A stretch of 64,000 nt of DNA from Candidula unifasciata. Its lineage: Eukaryota > Mollusca > Gastropoda > Stylommatophora > Geomitridae. This document shows, in pieces, positions 12,721 through 27,281 of this stretch. How positions within the stretch are numbered: the first letter of the stretch is position 1; the number at the start of each line of letters is the position of its first letter. The stretch spans positions 554,932 through 618,931 of the forward strand of contig CAJHNH020002558.1 in the NCBI GenBank assembly GCA_905116865.2. Direction: 5' to 3'. The notes beneath the pieces were generated by a model, which saw only the letters and a list, made by a program, of their open reading frames with translations, did not search any database and was not told the origin of the DNA. Both the position numbers and the translations under genes were made by a program.

Positions 12721-13195
12721 ACACATATACAGTAGGGGGAGGGGTGGGTGTGCACTGAGTTAATATTTAAGCCTGGCTTATCATTGTCCAAAAGTGGAGA
12801 CCTGTAACTTAACTCGTAATAGTGCAGAAAGCAGTGGCAGCGGGTCATTAACTGCGACCAGAGAGACAATGTCGTGTCTACAACAGGGAGCTATCTATTT
12901 AGGCAGGTTCGTGTCCTTGTCTCAGCTGGATGACATCATAATGCTGAATTTGAAGTTTTAAATGTTAATGCTTCTTCTTAAAAACCATGCCGTGGGACGT
13001 TGGCAGTCATGTCTATCAACATCCTTCAGCCTCGTGTACTTTCCCTCAAAGCTCATACAGATGATAACCTATGCTATGATGTCAAACGGTTCAGCATCTT
13101 TTCTCTCGGTCTCCTTCTACTTCTCTTCTCCTCCAACGTACCAACTGTCACTGTGTACTGCAGCTGTCTCCTCATCACATGACCAACTAATGTAG
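12721..13195 (-). mobile_element. LINE 3' end, inverted copy of 3000-3600
   Basis: The reverse complement matches the plus-strand LINE 3' remnant at 3040-3600 over the C-terminal coding remnant and UTR. It ends at a G-rich stretch next to an imperfect AT microsatellite (12705-12730), like its partner. Confidence 0.6.
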
Positions 13196-13219
13196 ATGAT
13201 TTTGTTCTGATTTGGGTAA

Positions 13220-14960
13220 TCAGCTCAAGTTATTAGTTATACGTTTGATTATCTTTACAGCAACCGAACACATCTAAAGTTGCTCAGATTTCCACTCAAC
13301 ATATTTATCAGCGTCGCACGATTAATAGTGCCAGTCCCATGCTCGTTGACAAGACCTCTTATGCGCCCTGTGTGCATTGTATGCTTGGCTGTGCCAATCT
13401 TTACTTCCACAATCCCGTATTCTTAGCAGTGATGTGAACACGTTGCTACCAAAATTCTCGGAATGTCATATCGCTCTAAGGGCATTGAAAATGTCTGCGT
13501 TATCTATGGGCCGGTCATCTTTAATTAATGCAGCACCTGCCAGTATATCAGTTCTTTCATTACCAACAACACCTGAATACCATGGGACCAATATGAAGGT
13601 AACTGCACACACAAGAAAGTTTTGTAATGACTCGGTCCACTGTCTGCGTAACCAGCTTGCCTCGATCCACCGGATCATGCTCAAAGAATCATTCAGCACA
13701 GATTCGCGGGAATACTCATGTGATTCTAGCCACATGCAAGCTTGTGTCACCACCATCCCCTCCACTGTCATGCTGCTGGTAGTCATGGAGAAGGCAACGT
13801 TGGCTTCTTGAACTGTTCTGCATGAAGTGCGAGTGTAAATGCCTGGGCACTCTTATGTCTTAGTATAACTGACCAGTCTGTGAAGACCAGCACAACTATA
13901 TTATCTGACTTGTCACTGATAAGCGCACATAACTCTGAGTTGACAGCAGCGGGATTATGATCCCAACAACTCCTATCAAGCGTGACGACACAGAAGAAGT
14001 TGAGATTGGACGCTTTGGACTCTGATATAAATTTCTCACCTAAATATATATCGTAAGGCTGAAGACCTGCATGATCTCATTCTCTGCCCTATTCAGGGAT
14101 GATTTCCCCCTTACGTCTATCGGAGCTTATCTTGAGGTATGCACGAGCCCTCCAGATCTTAATCCTGTAGTTCATGGTTGGAAAGCCAAGAAGGTATCTC
14201 AAGAGGTGTCTTCAGTGCACCCCAGAATGTTACGCATTGCTTCGTTTTTGCAACTTGTCATGACTTTCAGTCCGAGTATGGTTGACAGTGGGGATGGCTA
14301 GAGCATATTCGATTGGAGAAAGTACCAGTCGATGTACAAGTTTCCAAAACCTTCCCTTTGATTTATTTCCTCCAATTTCGTTCATTAAACGTTCCCATTT
14401 AACCTTTTTTGCTGCTCGCTTTGTTCTCCATGCCTGTTCTACTTCTTGGATCCACCATGGAGGCTGCACAAAAGCAGAGGTGGTAGTTCTGCTGCAAACC
14501 TTCTGTCAAAGGCGTCCATGAAGGGTACTGGACCTCTCATACTTAAAAGTCTTCCGCGTTCTCACAGTCCCGACCTTGCTAGCTTTAGAAATCAAGATCG
14601 AGCATGGCATAAGGTCACTCCCATGATCGCCTAGGACACTCTTTTTTGTGTCCAGCACAAACATCAAATCAATATCCGTGTCTGCATCACCAGGTCTCGT
14701 AGCCATTCTTGTTGGCCTACAATAGTTTATATTACTATGTCTGCATCTATCATAGCCTCTGCTAAAGCATTTCCTTGACTATTTTCCCCCATTCATGTCC
14801 CATGATGTGTTCTGAGCATTAAAATCCCCACAAATGAGAACCTATTACCAGGGATTTCCTCTAACTTTTTTAGCCAGTCGAAATGTTCCAAGAGAGTCAA
14901 CTGCAGCTCAAATGTTCGCTGTATTCTAGGTTGTGCCCCCATTATCTATCTGTATACCCT
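13220..14960 (-). mobile_element. I/Jockey-like LINE: endonuclease end, pre-RT and RNase H, RT mostly deleted
   Basis: From right to left on the minus strand, the frame at 14706-14506 carries the endonuclease C-terminus with the GDHGSDL catalytic segment. The frame at 14469-14230 has the PPWWIQEVEQAWRTKR pre-RT block. The palm is essentially missing. The frame at 13786-13466 is the RNase H (SLSMIRWIE...SGVVGNERTDILAGAA). A decayed C-terminal tail reaches about 13220. The copy at 47700-48366 belongs to the same family. Confidence 0.75.
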
Positions 14961-15093
14961 GAACCTCTAGTGTTCTGTGATTCCACTGACCCAAGTCAAG
15001 AAGCACACTTTTCACCTCATTCTTCACCAGATGAAATTACCCAGCCTTCCTTGTCCGTTAGGATTTATATAACTAATGTATCCAGGACACCCA

Positions 15094-15925
<832 letters not shown>

Positions 15926-16039
15926 ATTTCTCAAATTTTTAATTGTGCATTCCTCTTTTTATTAATTATTATTATTATCATTTATTATTATTACTATTAA
16001 CTATGAAATGAGGTAAAAATGAAACATTGTATGAAAGGA

Positions 16040-17834
<1,795 letters not shown>

Positions 17835-19440
17835 TCATCATCATCAAGTGCCTTGCCAGCTGGTGTAGGCGTTCATGCATCTCCACAGATGTGGATCTTT
17901 AGTGTTCTAAATCAATTCCACTCATGCTATTTCCCCATGCCACTGTCTTAAGCCATCCACCATCATTTCTCTTGGTTTGCCTCTGCCTCTTCTACCTGTG
18001 ATCTTTCCAGTCGTCACGATAGATTCAGTCATCAGAGGACCAAATAACTTTGTCTCCTTCTCTAATTTCATTAGCAATTTTGTGGCAATCATTATTGGTT
18101 GTTCTGGCAGTCCAAGGTATTCACAATATTACACTCAAGGAACAAATCTCAGTTGCCTCCAACCTCTTCTTAATTTGTTTGCTTACATTCATACAACAGA
18201 AAACGCTTGATATAACATTTCAGTGCTTGTTTTCTTATGTTTATTAAGAGGGATTTATTACATAAGACCCTTTTCATCTTCTGGAATGCTGCCTTTGCCT
18301 GGCCCATTCTGCTTTTAATTTCCTTCACACATTCTCTTTCTGATACTTATGAATGTCCCCAAATACTTGAATTCATTGACTTGTGTAAGCACTTTCCCGT
18401 CTATTGCTGTGTCACATTTTGGAGTCATCTTCTTGTTTGATCTAACCATTGTTTCTCTCTTCTTGACATTCGAGGAGGTCCTCTTTTTTTTTGGCACTCT
18501 CTAGTACCACAATGTTTAATGTAGGTCTTCTTCGTTAGCAGCTATTAAATCTTCATAACGAAGATTGTTTATAATTATACCCTCTAACTAGTATTCCTAG
18601 CATATCTTCGACCTCCATCATTATTATTTCACAACAGAGAAAGAAGAGATCGATGACAAAACACATCCTTGTCTCTCTCCTTGCTTTATCTGTTCATAAC
18701 TGCCTACTCTATTTCCCAGTTTCACTGCTGCTTCTTGCTTCCGGTAAACAATTTTTGTAAATTATTCGGAGGCCTTTTCTATCAATATTATTATCATCCA
18801 ACAATTTTATTCTGGTTATTGTCTTTCCCTTTATCAAAATCTTTGGTGTAATCTATGAAGCACAGATACTCGTTTATGTCTTTCTGTTTGTCCAATGATC
18901 TCTCTACTAAAGTTCACAGTGTGTATATTGTATGATTTGTACCTTTCCCTATTACAAAACCACACTGGTCTTCCCTACTTACCGTTTTTAGTTTCTATCT
19001 TGTTCTTCTCTTTGTGATTCGGAGTAACAGTTTGGTAATCTGATTTATGAGATTAATTCTACAAAATTCATCATATTCAATTGCCCGAGGTCTTCTAGAT
19101 AGTGCTATAAATACAGACTTCAACTTATCCTTAGGTGTCTCTCCACTGTTGTAAATATTAATACATAGTGTAGTGAATATGTCAACTTCATATTCTCTGA
19201 GTACTTCTTTTTCCTCTATTGTAATTCTATCTGGTGCAGCGGTTTATCCTTTGTTTATATGTTTGATAGCACCAAAGACTTCTTCTGTTATTATCCGTGG
19301 CTCATCTAGACTACTTGCTGCTGTTAAATCTGTTCTTTCTTTATTATATAATTATCATATACATTAATCCCTTCTCCTGATTACAAAATCTTCAGCCATT
19401 GATACCTTTCCTGTTGTTGAGTTTAAACATTTGAATTTAC
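17835..19440 (-). mobile_element. LINE reverse transcriptase, strongly degraded
   Basis: Translating the minus strand from about 19350 gives an RT fingers segment (AAPDRITIEEKEVLREYEVD, then SGETPKDKLKSVFI, INLINQITKLLL and REDQCGFVIGKGTNHTIYTL) and a palm start (YLCFIDYTKDFDKGK). It is broken before the YADD box. A post-RT piece follows (18497-18315) with EFKYLGTFISI. The 3' end, near 17835, matches the fragment at 810-1240. Stops and deletions are numerous. Confidence 0.75.
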
Positions 19441-20610
19441 TCTTTTTATGTTTCTTTCTGTAAAATCTCTGATTTGTCTGAGCATACTTTTTGTGTCTCT
19501 TATGGAACTTACTTCAGTTTGGTTGCATTGCTCATTTAACCCACTTTTCTTTGACTCTTACACATTTAGCTCTGATAAGATATATTTTTAAAAAAATTAA
19601 CCCATCAAAAACCACGACAGGCAGATGTTTAAAATCTGCAAATTTTTGTAACCATATTTATTTATCTGCTCAGCATAACATTGGGGTCAGGGTCATGGTA
19701 AATATAATCCTTGTATAAAGGACGGTAATGTAGAATATAATTATTGCGTCTAGTTCTGCAGGAGAGGATTGATCGTCACGGAGGTATGGGTTTGCTTACT
19801 GCACCTTTTGGTTACATAACACAGTAATGATTATTATCATCTTCGGTGTAGACTGACTGGCCTCTCCCAAACCTGCTATCTCCAACACTATTTGTTAGCT
19901 GATATGCTGACATCTCTCCACGCCATGAGAAATGCCTTTTAAAAATCTAATCGCTTTGTCTGTATCTACATCTCTTTCCATAAAACATTCAGGTGGTCAC
20001 GAAAATCTCTTGTTTTCCTCATCTCAAAATATGGTCTAACAAGTGACAACTTGGTAATCTTGGTAATTTTAGTTTTAGCTTCATAGCACTCGGGTCAACC
20101 CATAGTTGCTAAACACTTGTGCTAACGAAAAACACACAGAATGTTCATTTAAGTCCCTTGTGGAAAGACTGACAGACTGCTGTCTCGCTAGCATACACAC
20201 GCATTAAACGCATACGGTAGCCATCAGAACTGCTACCATAAACAGTCCGACATCAGAAATGCAGTTCATCATTGACTGTAGCAGACGTTACCAACAGATC
20301 AGCAGTTTCACATGCGATCAATTTTAATCATAAAAAGGCACCACCAATATTGCGACGACAGACCATGCGTAAAGATAACATTTGTCTCCCCTGATGGTTG
20401 TGATGAGTTGTCTTCAGGCCTTTGCCCTTTTCAAAATATCTGGATAACATATTTTTTTTTCTCGGCTGCACAAGAATTTTTTTAAGCATCTAAATGACTT
20501 CAAGAAATTGACTAGTGAATATACTGTCGAGGATTCACAGTCATATGTTAAAACTATCTCTAGGTAGTTGCAAGAATTCTTTTTCACATCTAAACTGTTA
20601 GTTATTTGTG
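19441..20610. other. No recognisable gene
   Basis: A weakly protein-like minus-strand stretch around 20040-19920 contains RDFRDHLNVL, close to KHFRDHLSVF at the start of the broken cluster near 7500, but it hits stops at once. Nothing else was supported. Confidence 0.3.
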
Positions 20611-20614
20611 AATC

Positions 20615-20830
20615 CTTTACACGACGTTGCAGAACCAATACCAGTATTTTTTGGCTGTTGTGGGTTTTTTTTCTAAGCAAATTTACGTCTAGTAGTTTGT
20701 CATTGCTTACTGGACGGTCGGCTTCTCGATACCACTGTCAAAACCGACGGGAGACACATTGCCGGCAGTCGGGTTCGAACCAGACACCCTGTTCGCAACG
20801 AAACAGACGCCGACTTCACATCTAATATAA
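20615..20830 (-). mobile_element. SINE family C, near-complete
   Basis: On the minus strand it begins with a tRNA-like head ending in the box B-like GGGTTCGAACC... (plus strand 'gtcgggttcgaacc' at 20767-20780). It continues through ACAGTGGTATCGAGAAGCC and ends with the family-specific GGTTCTGCAACGTCGTGTAAAGGAT tail. Compare 61805-62030. Confidence 0.7.
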
Positions 20831-20975
20831 CAGGAATTTATTGTATAATATGATCTTCATGTTATAAAATGAAATTTTGTAAGCTGATCTTTTCTTTTTC
20901 TTCTGTTATGCATTTACCCTTTGATTTTATTAATGTTTTATTAATGCGCTTAAATACTAAAACGTATGTATTAGC

Positions 20976-21073
20976 CCTCCCCCCCCCCCCCCACCACCCC
21001 GCAATCTACACCAATTTCCTCCGAGAAAACCCCATTGACTTGTATCACATAGTTCCTACACGGCAAGCACAAA

Positions 21074-21162
<89 letters not shown>

Positions 21163-21197
21163 ACACACACAAACTCACGCATATATGTATATGTATA

Positions 21198-21229
<32 letters not shown>

Positions 21230-21250
21230 CATATACATATACATATACTA
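20976..21250. repeat. Poly-C, (TC)n and (TA)n microsatellites
   Basis: A poly-C run at 20979-20992, a pure (TC)n at about 21077-21158, and imperfect TATATG/TATACA units at 21180-21250. Confidence 0.9.
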
Positions 21251-21559
21251 CACATGACACGTCAAGGGTCACTTAGAAAAAGCTTAGTTGAAACTATGAA
21301 ACAAATCCGGCATACAAGTATTTAGTATTAGTGACAACGACATTTACTGAATATCAAATATCAAATTGTCACTGCAAAAGAAATGGAAACTTACACTCAA
21401 ACACAACTAAGTTGTTAAGCTTGCCATCCACATTTAAAAAAAAAAAAACAAATTACACAATAGATAGGTGATAACTAGAAATTTTAGAATCGGGTACGAC
21501 CACCCTTTGCAGAAAGGAAATAAAGACGAATCGAGTCCACAAGGGTCCTACCTGTATCT

Positions 21560-22187
21560 TGAGGTTTGCGTTTTTGAACAACGGTTCAACATCATGGCAC
21601 ACGGGGTGTAACCCATAAGTGTTTCGTTCTTCTTCTAACTCAAGTCTGATTCCAAAGAAGCTCAGCACAGTGCACAAGCTCTGAAGCACCGGTAAGGACC
21701 CTGAAGTACTTTGGGTAGATTTATACCCCAAATTGCGCTGAAGGTTACTCTTTTTTTATTTCTGACTGCCAAGGGGTTTTTTACGTTCGAAACAATGCTC
21801 ACGGGCGTCGGATCTGACTACCCGGAGACCAGGGGTAATGACTAGAAGTCCAAGTACACGTGGTCGTGGGTTCGCTCCTTGGCGGAGCCGGACTTTTCTT
21901 CAAAAATGACCTTGGCTCCCAGGTCGACTCAGCCTTGAGTGGGTACCATGTGCAGTCCCGGGACGTAGAGGCGGCCGGCGTGATGCTGACCACATCATCC
22001 TTCTTGTGCCGTTGGTCTATAAAAATATAGGTCTAGCCCTATATGCCCTATACGCGTGGAAAAAGATCCTTTACTTACTTACTTAAGTCCACGTGAAAAA
22101 ATCCCAGCCCTTACCGGGGATTGAACCTGGTAGCTCTAGCACTCGAGGTGGACACCATACATCGAGACCACGCAGCCCCCTATCAGT
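21560..22187 (-). mobile_element. tRNA-derived SINE inserted in Tc1, itself split by a SINE-A
   Basis: A minus-strand head at 22187-22085 has a box B-like AGGTTCAATCC within a tRNA-like context (CTGCGTGGTCTCGATG upstream as box A candidate). Its body is at 21760-21560. A plus-strand SINE-A (21825-22085) lies between them. The flanking Tc1 sequence rejoins in frame at a shared GATA, consistent with a target duplication. Confidence 0.65.
21825..22085 (+). mobile_element. SINE family A copy
   Basis: Box B-like GTGGGTTCGCTCC at 21867-21879, body CTTGGCTCCCAGGTCGACTC...GAGTGGGTACCATG, then CGGCCGGCGTGATGCTGACC, ending in the TAAAAATATAGGTCTAGCCC tail and a CTTA simple repeat. It lies inside the previous element. 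Confidence 0.8.
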
Positions 22188-22417
22188 ATCACTAGAAACA
22201 GCTTTCCATTTCTGAAGCAAAATTGCAGTCACCTGTTAAACATTCATTGACAGAGGGTGATTTGTTGACAATCTCCGACCAAGGACATTCCAAAGGTGCT
22301 CGGTCAGAGAAAGGTCAGGTGACTGAGCCGTCCATGCGATCTGGATGATCTCATGTTGCTGAAGAAAGTCATTCACGACACGAGCTTGTTGGGGTCGAGC
22401 GTTATCATCTGGGAGGG

Positions 22418-22804
22418 CCCGGCTCGCTAGCGTAGTTGGTTAAACCTGACTTGACTTGATGATCGGGTGACGAACTCCTTGTGGTCCGGGCTCACGCCCG
22501 TGGGTAGGCGAAAAAGCCACATTTCTCCCAGATTTCAGGTTCCTATCATGGAATCAAGGCCGAAGGGTTGCGATATCCATAGTTCCCAGCCAAAGAAAAT
22601 AGTAGCCTAACGGCGCTGCCCGAGAAAATTTGGAGTTTAAAATCTACCTAAAGTATTTCAGGAACTTTGCCGGTACTACAGAGCCTGTGCTTAGCTTCAT
22701 CGAACTCAGACTTGAGTAAGAAGAAAAACGGAGCACTTATGGGTTACTACCGGTATGCCATGATGTTTGATACGTTGTTTAAACCTCAAACCTGTCTATC
22801 TGAT
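22418..22804 (+). mobile_element. SINE family D copy inserted in Tc1
   Basis: The head has box A-like CTAGCGTAGTTGGTTAAACC and box B-like GTCCGGGCTCACGCCC. Then come AGCCACATTTCTCCCAGATT, GGAATCAAGGCCGAAGGGTTGCGATATCC and a body (22627-22804) that is the inverted counterpart of 21560-21735. It replaces the middle of the Tc1 transposase. Confidence 0.75.
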
Positions 22805-23164
22805 ATGCTCGCGACACCAGGCAACACGGGCTCTGCGATGAGCTGGATTAAGAGCGACTCTGACTGCAGGACGTCGAGTAGCCAGTCCGAATTCACGCAC
22901 ACGTCTGCGAATGGTGCTCTGATTGACTTTACAGTTTGTCTCTGCTAATATCTTAGATTGGAAGAAGTCACTGCTCGATGGCTGATAACAACACTCATTT
23001 TTGCTAATAACATTCTTTTTTTAATCAATCTGTGAGCTTATATAAAAGTATTTTGAAATTAATAGGTGCCCTTAAACAAACAAATATATACATACTGTGT
23101 TTTTCCCCAGATTGAGAATATCAGAAAATGAAGCTTTTTAGTGGTATGTGTTTCTCATTATTAT

Positions 23165-23610
23165 TGAAATAATAATTATTATTAGTAGTAGCAGTAGTAG
23201 CAGTAGTAGCATGATGGATAATACAGTTGTAGTGGTAGTAGTACTAGTCGTACCGAAGTGGTTTTTAATTGTATTAGTATAGGTGGTAGCAGTTGTAGTG
23301 GTGGTGGTAGTTGTATTGGAAATGTTGGTGCTGTTGGAGGTGTCGGCGGAGGTGATGGTGGTGGCAAAGGCGGTGGTAGTGGAAATCGTAGAGGTGGTTG
23401 TGGTGGTCGCGGTGGGGGTGTTGGACGCGATGGTGGAGGAGGTTTTGATGGAGGTGATGGAGGTGGGGATGTTGAAGATGATGATGGTAGAGTTTGTGAT
23501 TTCGGTAGTAGTTGTGGTAAAGTTGTTGGTGATAGTGAAGAAGATGGTGCTGGTGGTAGTGGTGGTAGAGATCGTGTCGGTGGTTTCAGCAATGAGAGGC
23601 TATTCAGTAA
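23165..23610. repeat. Degenerate GGT/GTA trinucleotide-rich tract
   Basis: The tract is built from GGTGGT, GTAGTA and GATGGT units. It produces Gly- or Val-rich frames on the plus strand and a Pro/Ser frame on the minus strand. Three overlapping frames open at once argue for low complexity rather than coding. Confidence 0.8.
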
Positions 23611-23779
23611 TGTTAAGCACGCTGTACATGCAATAAATTCAACAAGTACAACACTGTAAAACCGATCATTATGTCTTGTAATCCACAGTTATGGCGGCCT
23701 TATTGTTCCTGGGTGAGTTTTTAAAAATCATTATTAACACCCACAACTATTTCATGACTTTAAGCACCGTCAACCCAGA

Positions 23780-23920
23780 TAATTGCGCATCCTTTACAGG
23801 GGTTGCAGAACCAACCCCCAGCATTTGTTTATGTGGTTTTATTTGGGTTTTTTTCTGAATAAATTTACCTACAGTCGTTTGATATTGGAAATCAACTTTC
23901 TTCGGTCAAAATCATTTTAA
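23780..23920 (-). mobile_element. SINE family C fragment
   Basis: The plus strand shows GCATCCTTTACAGGGGTTGCAGAACCAA and then AAATTTACCTACAGTCGTTTG, matching the 3' half of the family C copies. Confidence 0.6.
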
Positions 23921-24139
23921 AAACCAGGGCAAAGCTGTCTGTGTCAAATTGCTTGCAGCTTGAACCGAACAATGTACCTTGGAATTCTGAAGCAAGTTTG
24001 CGATATTAAGCCACATACACCGACTAGCTTTAATTACTTTGCAGATTAAAAAATAAAGTGTTAAAAAATGCTGTTTTGTGTATAGCTGTTATTATTTCTA
24101 TGTCTATAATAGCAGTCAACTGTAACTTCAACTGGTAAC

Positions 24140-24420
24140 TGCCAACGCTACTGTCAGTATTTACAAGGTGTGTTGGGAAACGAGCATGCAGATAGACTTG
24201 CCAGTTCTGCGCCGCTTGGTGGTGAACTGATATATGACAAGCTGAATGTTGTGAGAGCTCTTTGGGAGCGACTGAATAGTGCGGAGGCACAGACACATCA
24301 TTACGGTCCTGAAAGAATGGCGCTCCAATGAGTTACAAGGGGATCTGGCCGGCGCCTAGCACTCAGGGGAAAGACGAGACATATATACAATCAGACAGTT
24401 ACTAGTGCCATCTGAATTGA
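24140..24420 (+). mobile_element. LINE RNase H C-terminal fragment
   Basis: The plus frame reads GVLGNEHADRLASSAPLGG followed by VVRALWERLNSAE, then decays after a stop near 24330. Related fragments lie at 25850-26140 (+), 26690-27001 (-) and 55370-55580 (+). Confidence 0.75.
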
Positions 24421-24679
24421 AACTCTTCGCTTGCTGCCGAAAATGGGTACGGAGCGCTAATGGGAGAGTCCCGAGTGCTATGGTGTCGATTCATAATTCA
24501 ACAATCAGTAGTTTTTAACCACTGTTAGGGTAGTTTAGGGCTGGAGATAGGGGTTGGCTATGCCTGAGGGCTCACAGCCACATTCTCCAATATGTGGGTT
24601 CTGGGGCTCCATTGTAGATGGGGAAAAAAGGAAACACTCAGTGCCCCATTAACACCGAAATCGTAACATTCGATTAATT

Positions 24680-24860
24680 GTGAATTTCAAGTGCATGTAC
24701 ATGAGATGCGAGGAACTAGGAGTCTGCTTACAAATAAGCCAAATCAGTGAAACAGACGTGCAAATAAATGCTAAGTTTTAGAAATAGATTTAAGTCCGGA
24801 AGTAGAGAAAAACCACAACTTCCCACTGGCGCTTACAGCCTGGGAACTCAAAGAAGACGA
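24680..24860 (+). mobile_element. Interspersed repeat (family D tail type)
   Basis: An 'ACTAGGAGTCTGCTTACAAATAAGCCAAATCAG...AAGTCCGGAAGTAGA' arrangement is shared with 33200-33420, 37740-37970 and 49330-49580. The copy is divergent. Confidence 0.45.
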
Positions 24861-25845
24861 AGAGCCACATGGCTAGTTTAATGGGCGCGAACCGTTCAGT
24901 CTTTCAGAATCTTTCTTTTCGTGTCAGTAAGAATTCGAATCTGGGTCTTTCGGACGAGCTTCAAATGTTCCAGACGTTCGGCCGACTCTCCTTTCCTAGT
25001 AAAAACAGTTGGGGCCTTTTGTAATGAAAGTGGGAACTTGTTACGATGTCCTGCCTAAACATAGCGTAATTGGGCTTTCACTGATGCTTGCTGACCTGTC
25101 CCACATACTAGTCTATGTTAGAGGGGTGTCATGTTGTCTTGTGTTCGCAAAAAGCTTTCTATATTGTGCGTCGTGTGGGCCGCGAGCTACAGAGTGTGTT
25201 TTACTCGTTGTTGGGAGCGGGCGGCGACATTGAGCTTTTAACGTGGTTCAGATACGAGAAGAATTTAGTTCAGCTGTCAGCGTTGACTAGCGACAAGAGG
25301 AACAGCGTTGCTTTTCTGCAACAAGAAGGGATTTTAGTGCACAGTGAAATATGTTAACAATTTTGAAGCCATGGGACGCACTGGGAAGTCTCTAGTGGGA
25401 CCTAGGCTGAGGCTGTTGTGTATGGGGGTTGGAGTTAGGTCCAGTCATTAAAGGGTGTCGTCGTGTAATATAAAACACGCGATATCGCCGCTGATAGCAT
25501 CAGAGACATGACAAAGTGACACCCTTGTACCATAGGCAAGCCAGTGTGACAGGTGATCAAGCATGAATGAAAGGTCAACATGTGTGTATTAGGGCAGAGA
25601 ATCCTAATAAGAACCTGAAAGTGCTTTAAAATATCTTGAAACAACAGTCGGTTGTATCCTGGTCTGTACATCGGTCAGCATAGCTTTGACTATTTCCTGT
25701 GGGTCAGGTTCATTATAATTTGCTGCCTCATACACTACTGCAAAAAGAATTAAAATGTATTCCTCCCAATTCTGCTACTGGAAAATCATTGCTAAATGAG
25801 CTAAAATATGCCGGTGTGTTTTGAAGCGATCAGGCAGATCAATTT
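24861..25845. other. No recognisable gene
   Basis: A 74-codon frame at 25009-25233 and an 80-codon frame at 25115-25357 overlap each other and have no family resemblance. No exon of the modular gene was found here. Confidence 0.35.
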
Positions 25846-25849
25846 ACTT

Positions 25850-26140
25850 GTTCTTTCCCCACGTGGTGGTGAATTAATATATGGCAAGTATATGTTGTAA
25901 GGGTCATTTGAGAGAAAGTTTTCAATGTGGAAGCGTAGATAGATCATTACGGTCTGAGGATAATGACGCTGCAAGGAGTTACCAGGGGATTTTGGCCGAC
26001 TCTCATCACATGGGAAATTCTAGGCGGATATGCAATCAAACAGTCACTGGTGCCATCGGAATTCACTTGCTGATGAAGATGGGGACGGAGTGTTTATTGG
26101 AGTCTCCCGAAAGTATGATCTCGATTCTCAGTTGAACATG
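25850..26140 (+). mobile_element. LINE RNase H C-terminal fragment, decayed
   Basis: Aligned by eye with 24200-24420: GGTGGTGAATTAATATATGGCAAG, then CATTACGGTC and the CAATCAAACAGTCACTGGTGCC block. No frame is intact. Confidence 0.55.
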
Positions 26141-26424
26141 CAACATTCCAAAATGTCAGGTTCTTTACATGTGACATTTCCAGCTTTCTTAAACCACTTC
26201 CGCATCATTGCCGGTTAAACTTTATTTCAAGCAGGAATTATCTAAAGGACAGCATCAAAAGCGTTAACCGATGCAATGATTTATAATCTGTTCTTCTGGC
26301 ACTATCAAGGACACAATTTGGAACAATTGTTAGGCTTCCAACAGGATATTGCGATATTAGTGCACACCCATTAAGACAAACACATAAGAATCTACATATT
26401 ATTTTGTGTGTGTATGTGTGTGCA

Positions 26425-26450
26425 TATATATATATATATATATGTCTATA

Positions 26451-26540
<90 letters not shown>
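26425..26540. repeat. (TA)n and (GA)n compound microsatellite
   Basis: TA units from 26425 to about 26498, followed by AGAGAG to about 26540. Confidence 0.95.
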
Positions 26541-26541
<1 letters not shown>

Positions 26542-26689
26542 TAAGTACATACACACATACAGTCATCCACCTTACAATTTAGAACAGTAGATAAAATTAA
26601 TTTAAAGATTCACAAGACTTGAGTTGATTTGAGTCAGAAATTGACATTACATCACTCGGGGCATTCCTATAAGCGCTCTGTCCTCATCT

Positions 26690-27001
26690 TCAGTAGCCAG
26701 CGCTACTACTTCCAATGCTACTGGTACTGGTCACAATCTGGTTATATGTCTGTCTTGTCTTTTCTCTGAGTGTAGTGAGCCGGCTAGACCCTCTGGTTAC
26801 ACCCGGGTGCCTCATTCTCTTCAAGCCATAATAATCTTGTTTTTCTACTGATTCCGTTGCTTGTTCCCAAAGAGCCTTGACCACATCTGCCTTGTCATGT
26901 ATTAATTCCCTAACCAGTGGTGCAGATACAGCTAATTGGTGTGCATTTTCATTACCCATTACGTCAGCATGGCCTGGAGAAACTATCCAAAGTATGCTCA
27001 C
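26690..27001 (-). mobile_element. LINE RNase H C-terminal domain
   Basis: The minus frame carries SPGHADVMGNENAHQLA, the terminal RNase H motif, then DVVKALWEQATES and LREKTRQTYNQIV. It is the best preserved of the four related fragments in this window and is 5'-truncated. Confidence 0.8.
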
Positions 27002-27230
27002 TACCTATGACCTTCTCAGTAAAGCTTGCCACTCTGCTCAAAACATCCCTGTCTTCACCTTTCTCAGCATGCTTTTAGAGTCTTTTATAAATATACAAGA
27101 TCATACGTTTAATTGATTGGTTAGATCAACCAAAATAACACGCAGCTATCTACCCTAACACATTAAACCCAGAAGCTCAGTCACACAAGGCCATAATGTA
27201 GATATGTAACTGTTGACTTTGGTTCCGCAG

Positions 27231-27281
27231 CATATGGCACAAGTGGACAGGAACCCAGCAGAGCAACAACTGTACCTCCTA
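27231..27281 (+). CDS. Exon L0: Ser/Thr/Pro linker upstream of module 1 (candidate)
   Basis: A GGTTCCGCAG acceptor and an A|GTAAGT donor enclose 51 nt that are open in the phase 1-1 frame, giving YGTSGQEPSRATTVPP. Composition, phase and the final A (which with TC of A1 makes Ile, as at the L1-A2 and L2-A3 joints) all match the other linkers. No A/B pair was found upstream, so this may follow a signal-peptide exon or an unseen module. It is short, so chance cannot be excluded. Confidence 0.55.

Larger units (their letters stand above)
21430..22990 (-). mobile_element. Tc1/mariner transposase relic, split by SINE insertions
   Basis: Minus strand, in order. About 22970-22805 encodes the N-terminal helix-turn-helix region (VNQSTIRRRVREFGLATRR and ARVAWCREHI). 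22412-22190 encodes the C-terminal catalytic part, with DDNARP, then 34 residues between the Asp and the Glu of SPDLSLTEHLW, the DD34E spacing of Tc1. About 21560-21480 supplies the last residues (GRTLVDSIRLYF...KGGRTRF). The middle third, with the first catalytic Asp, is missing. Two SINEs separate the three pieces. Confidence 0.85.

Noticed and set aside
23258..23659. Gly-rich protein
   Set aside because: Low-complexity GGT/GTA tract open in several frames at once, with no signal peptide or splice context.
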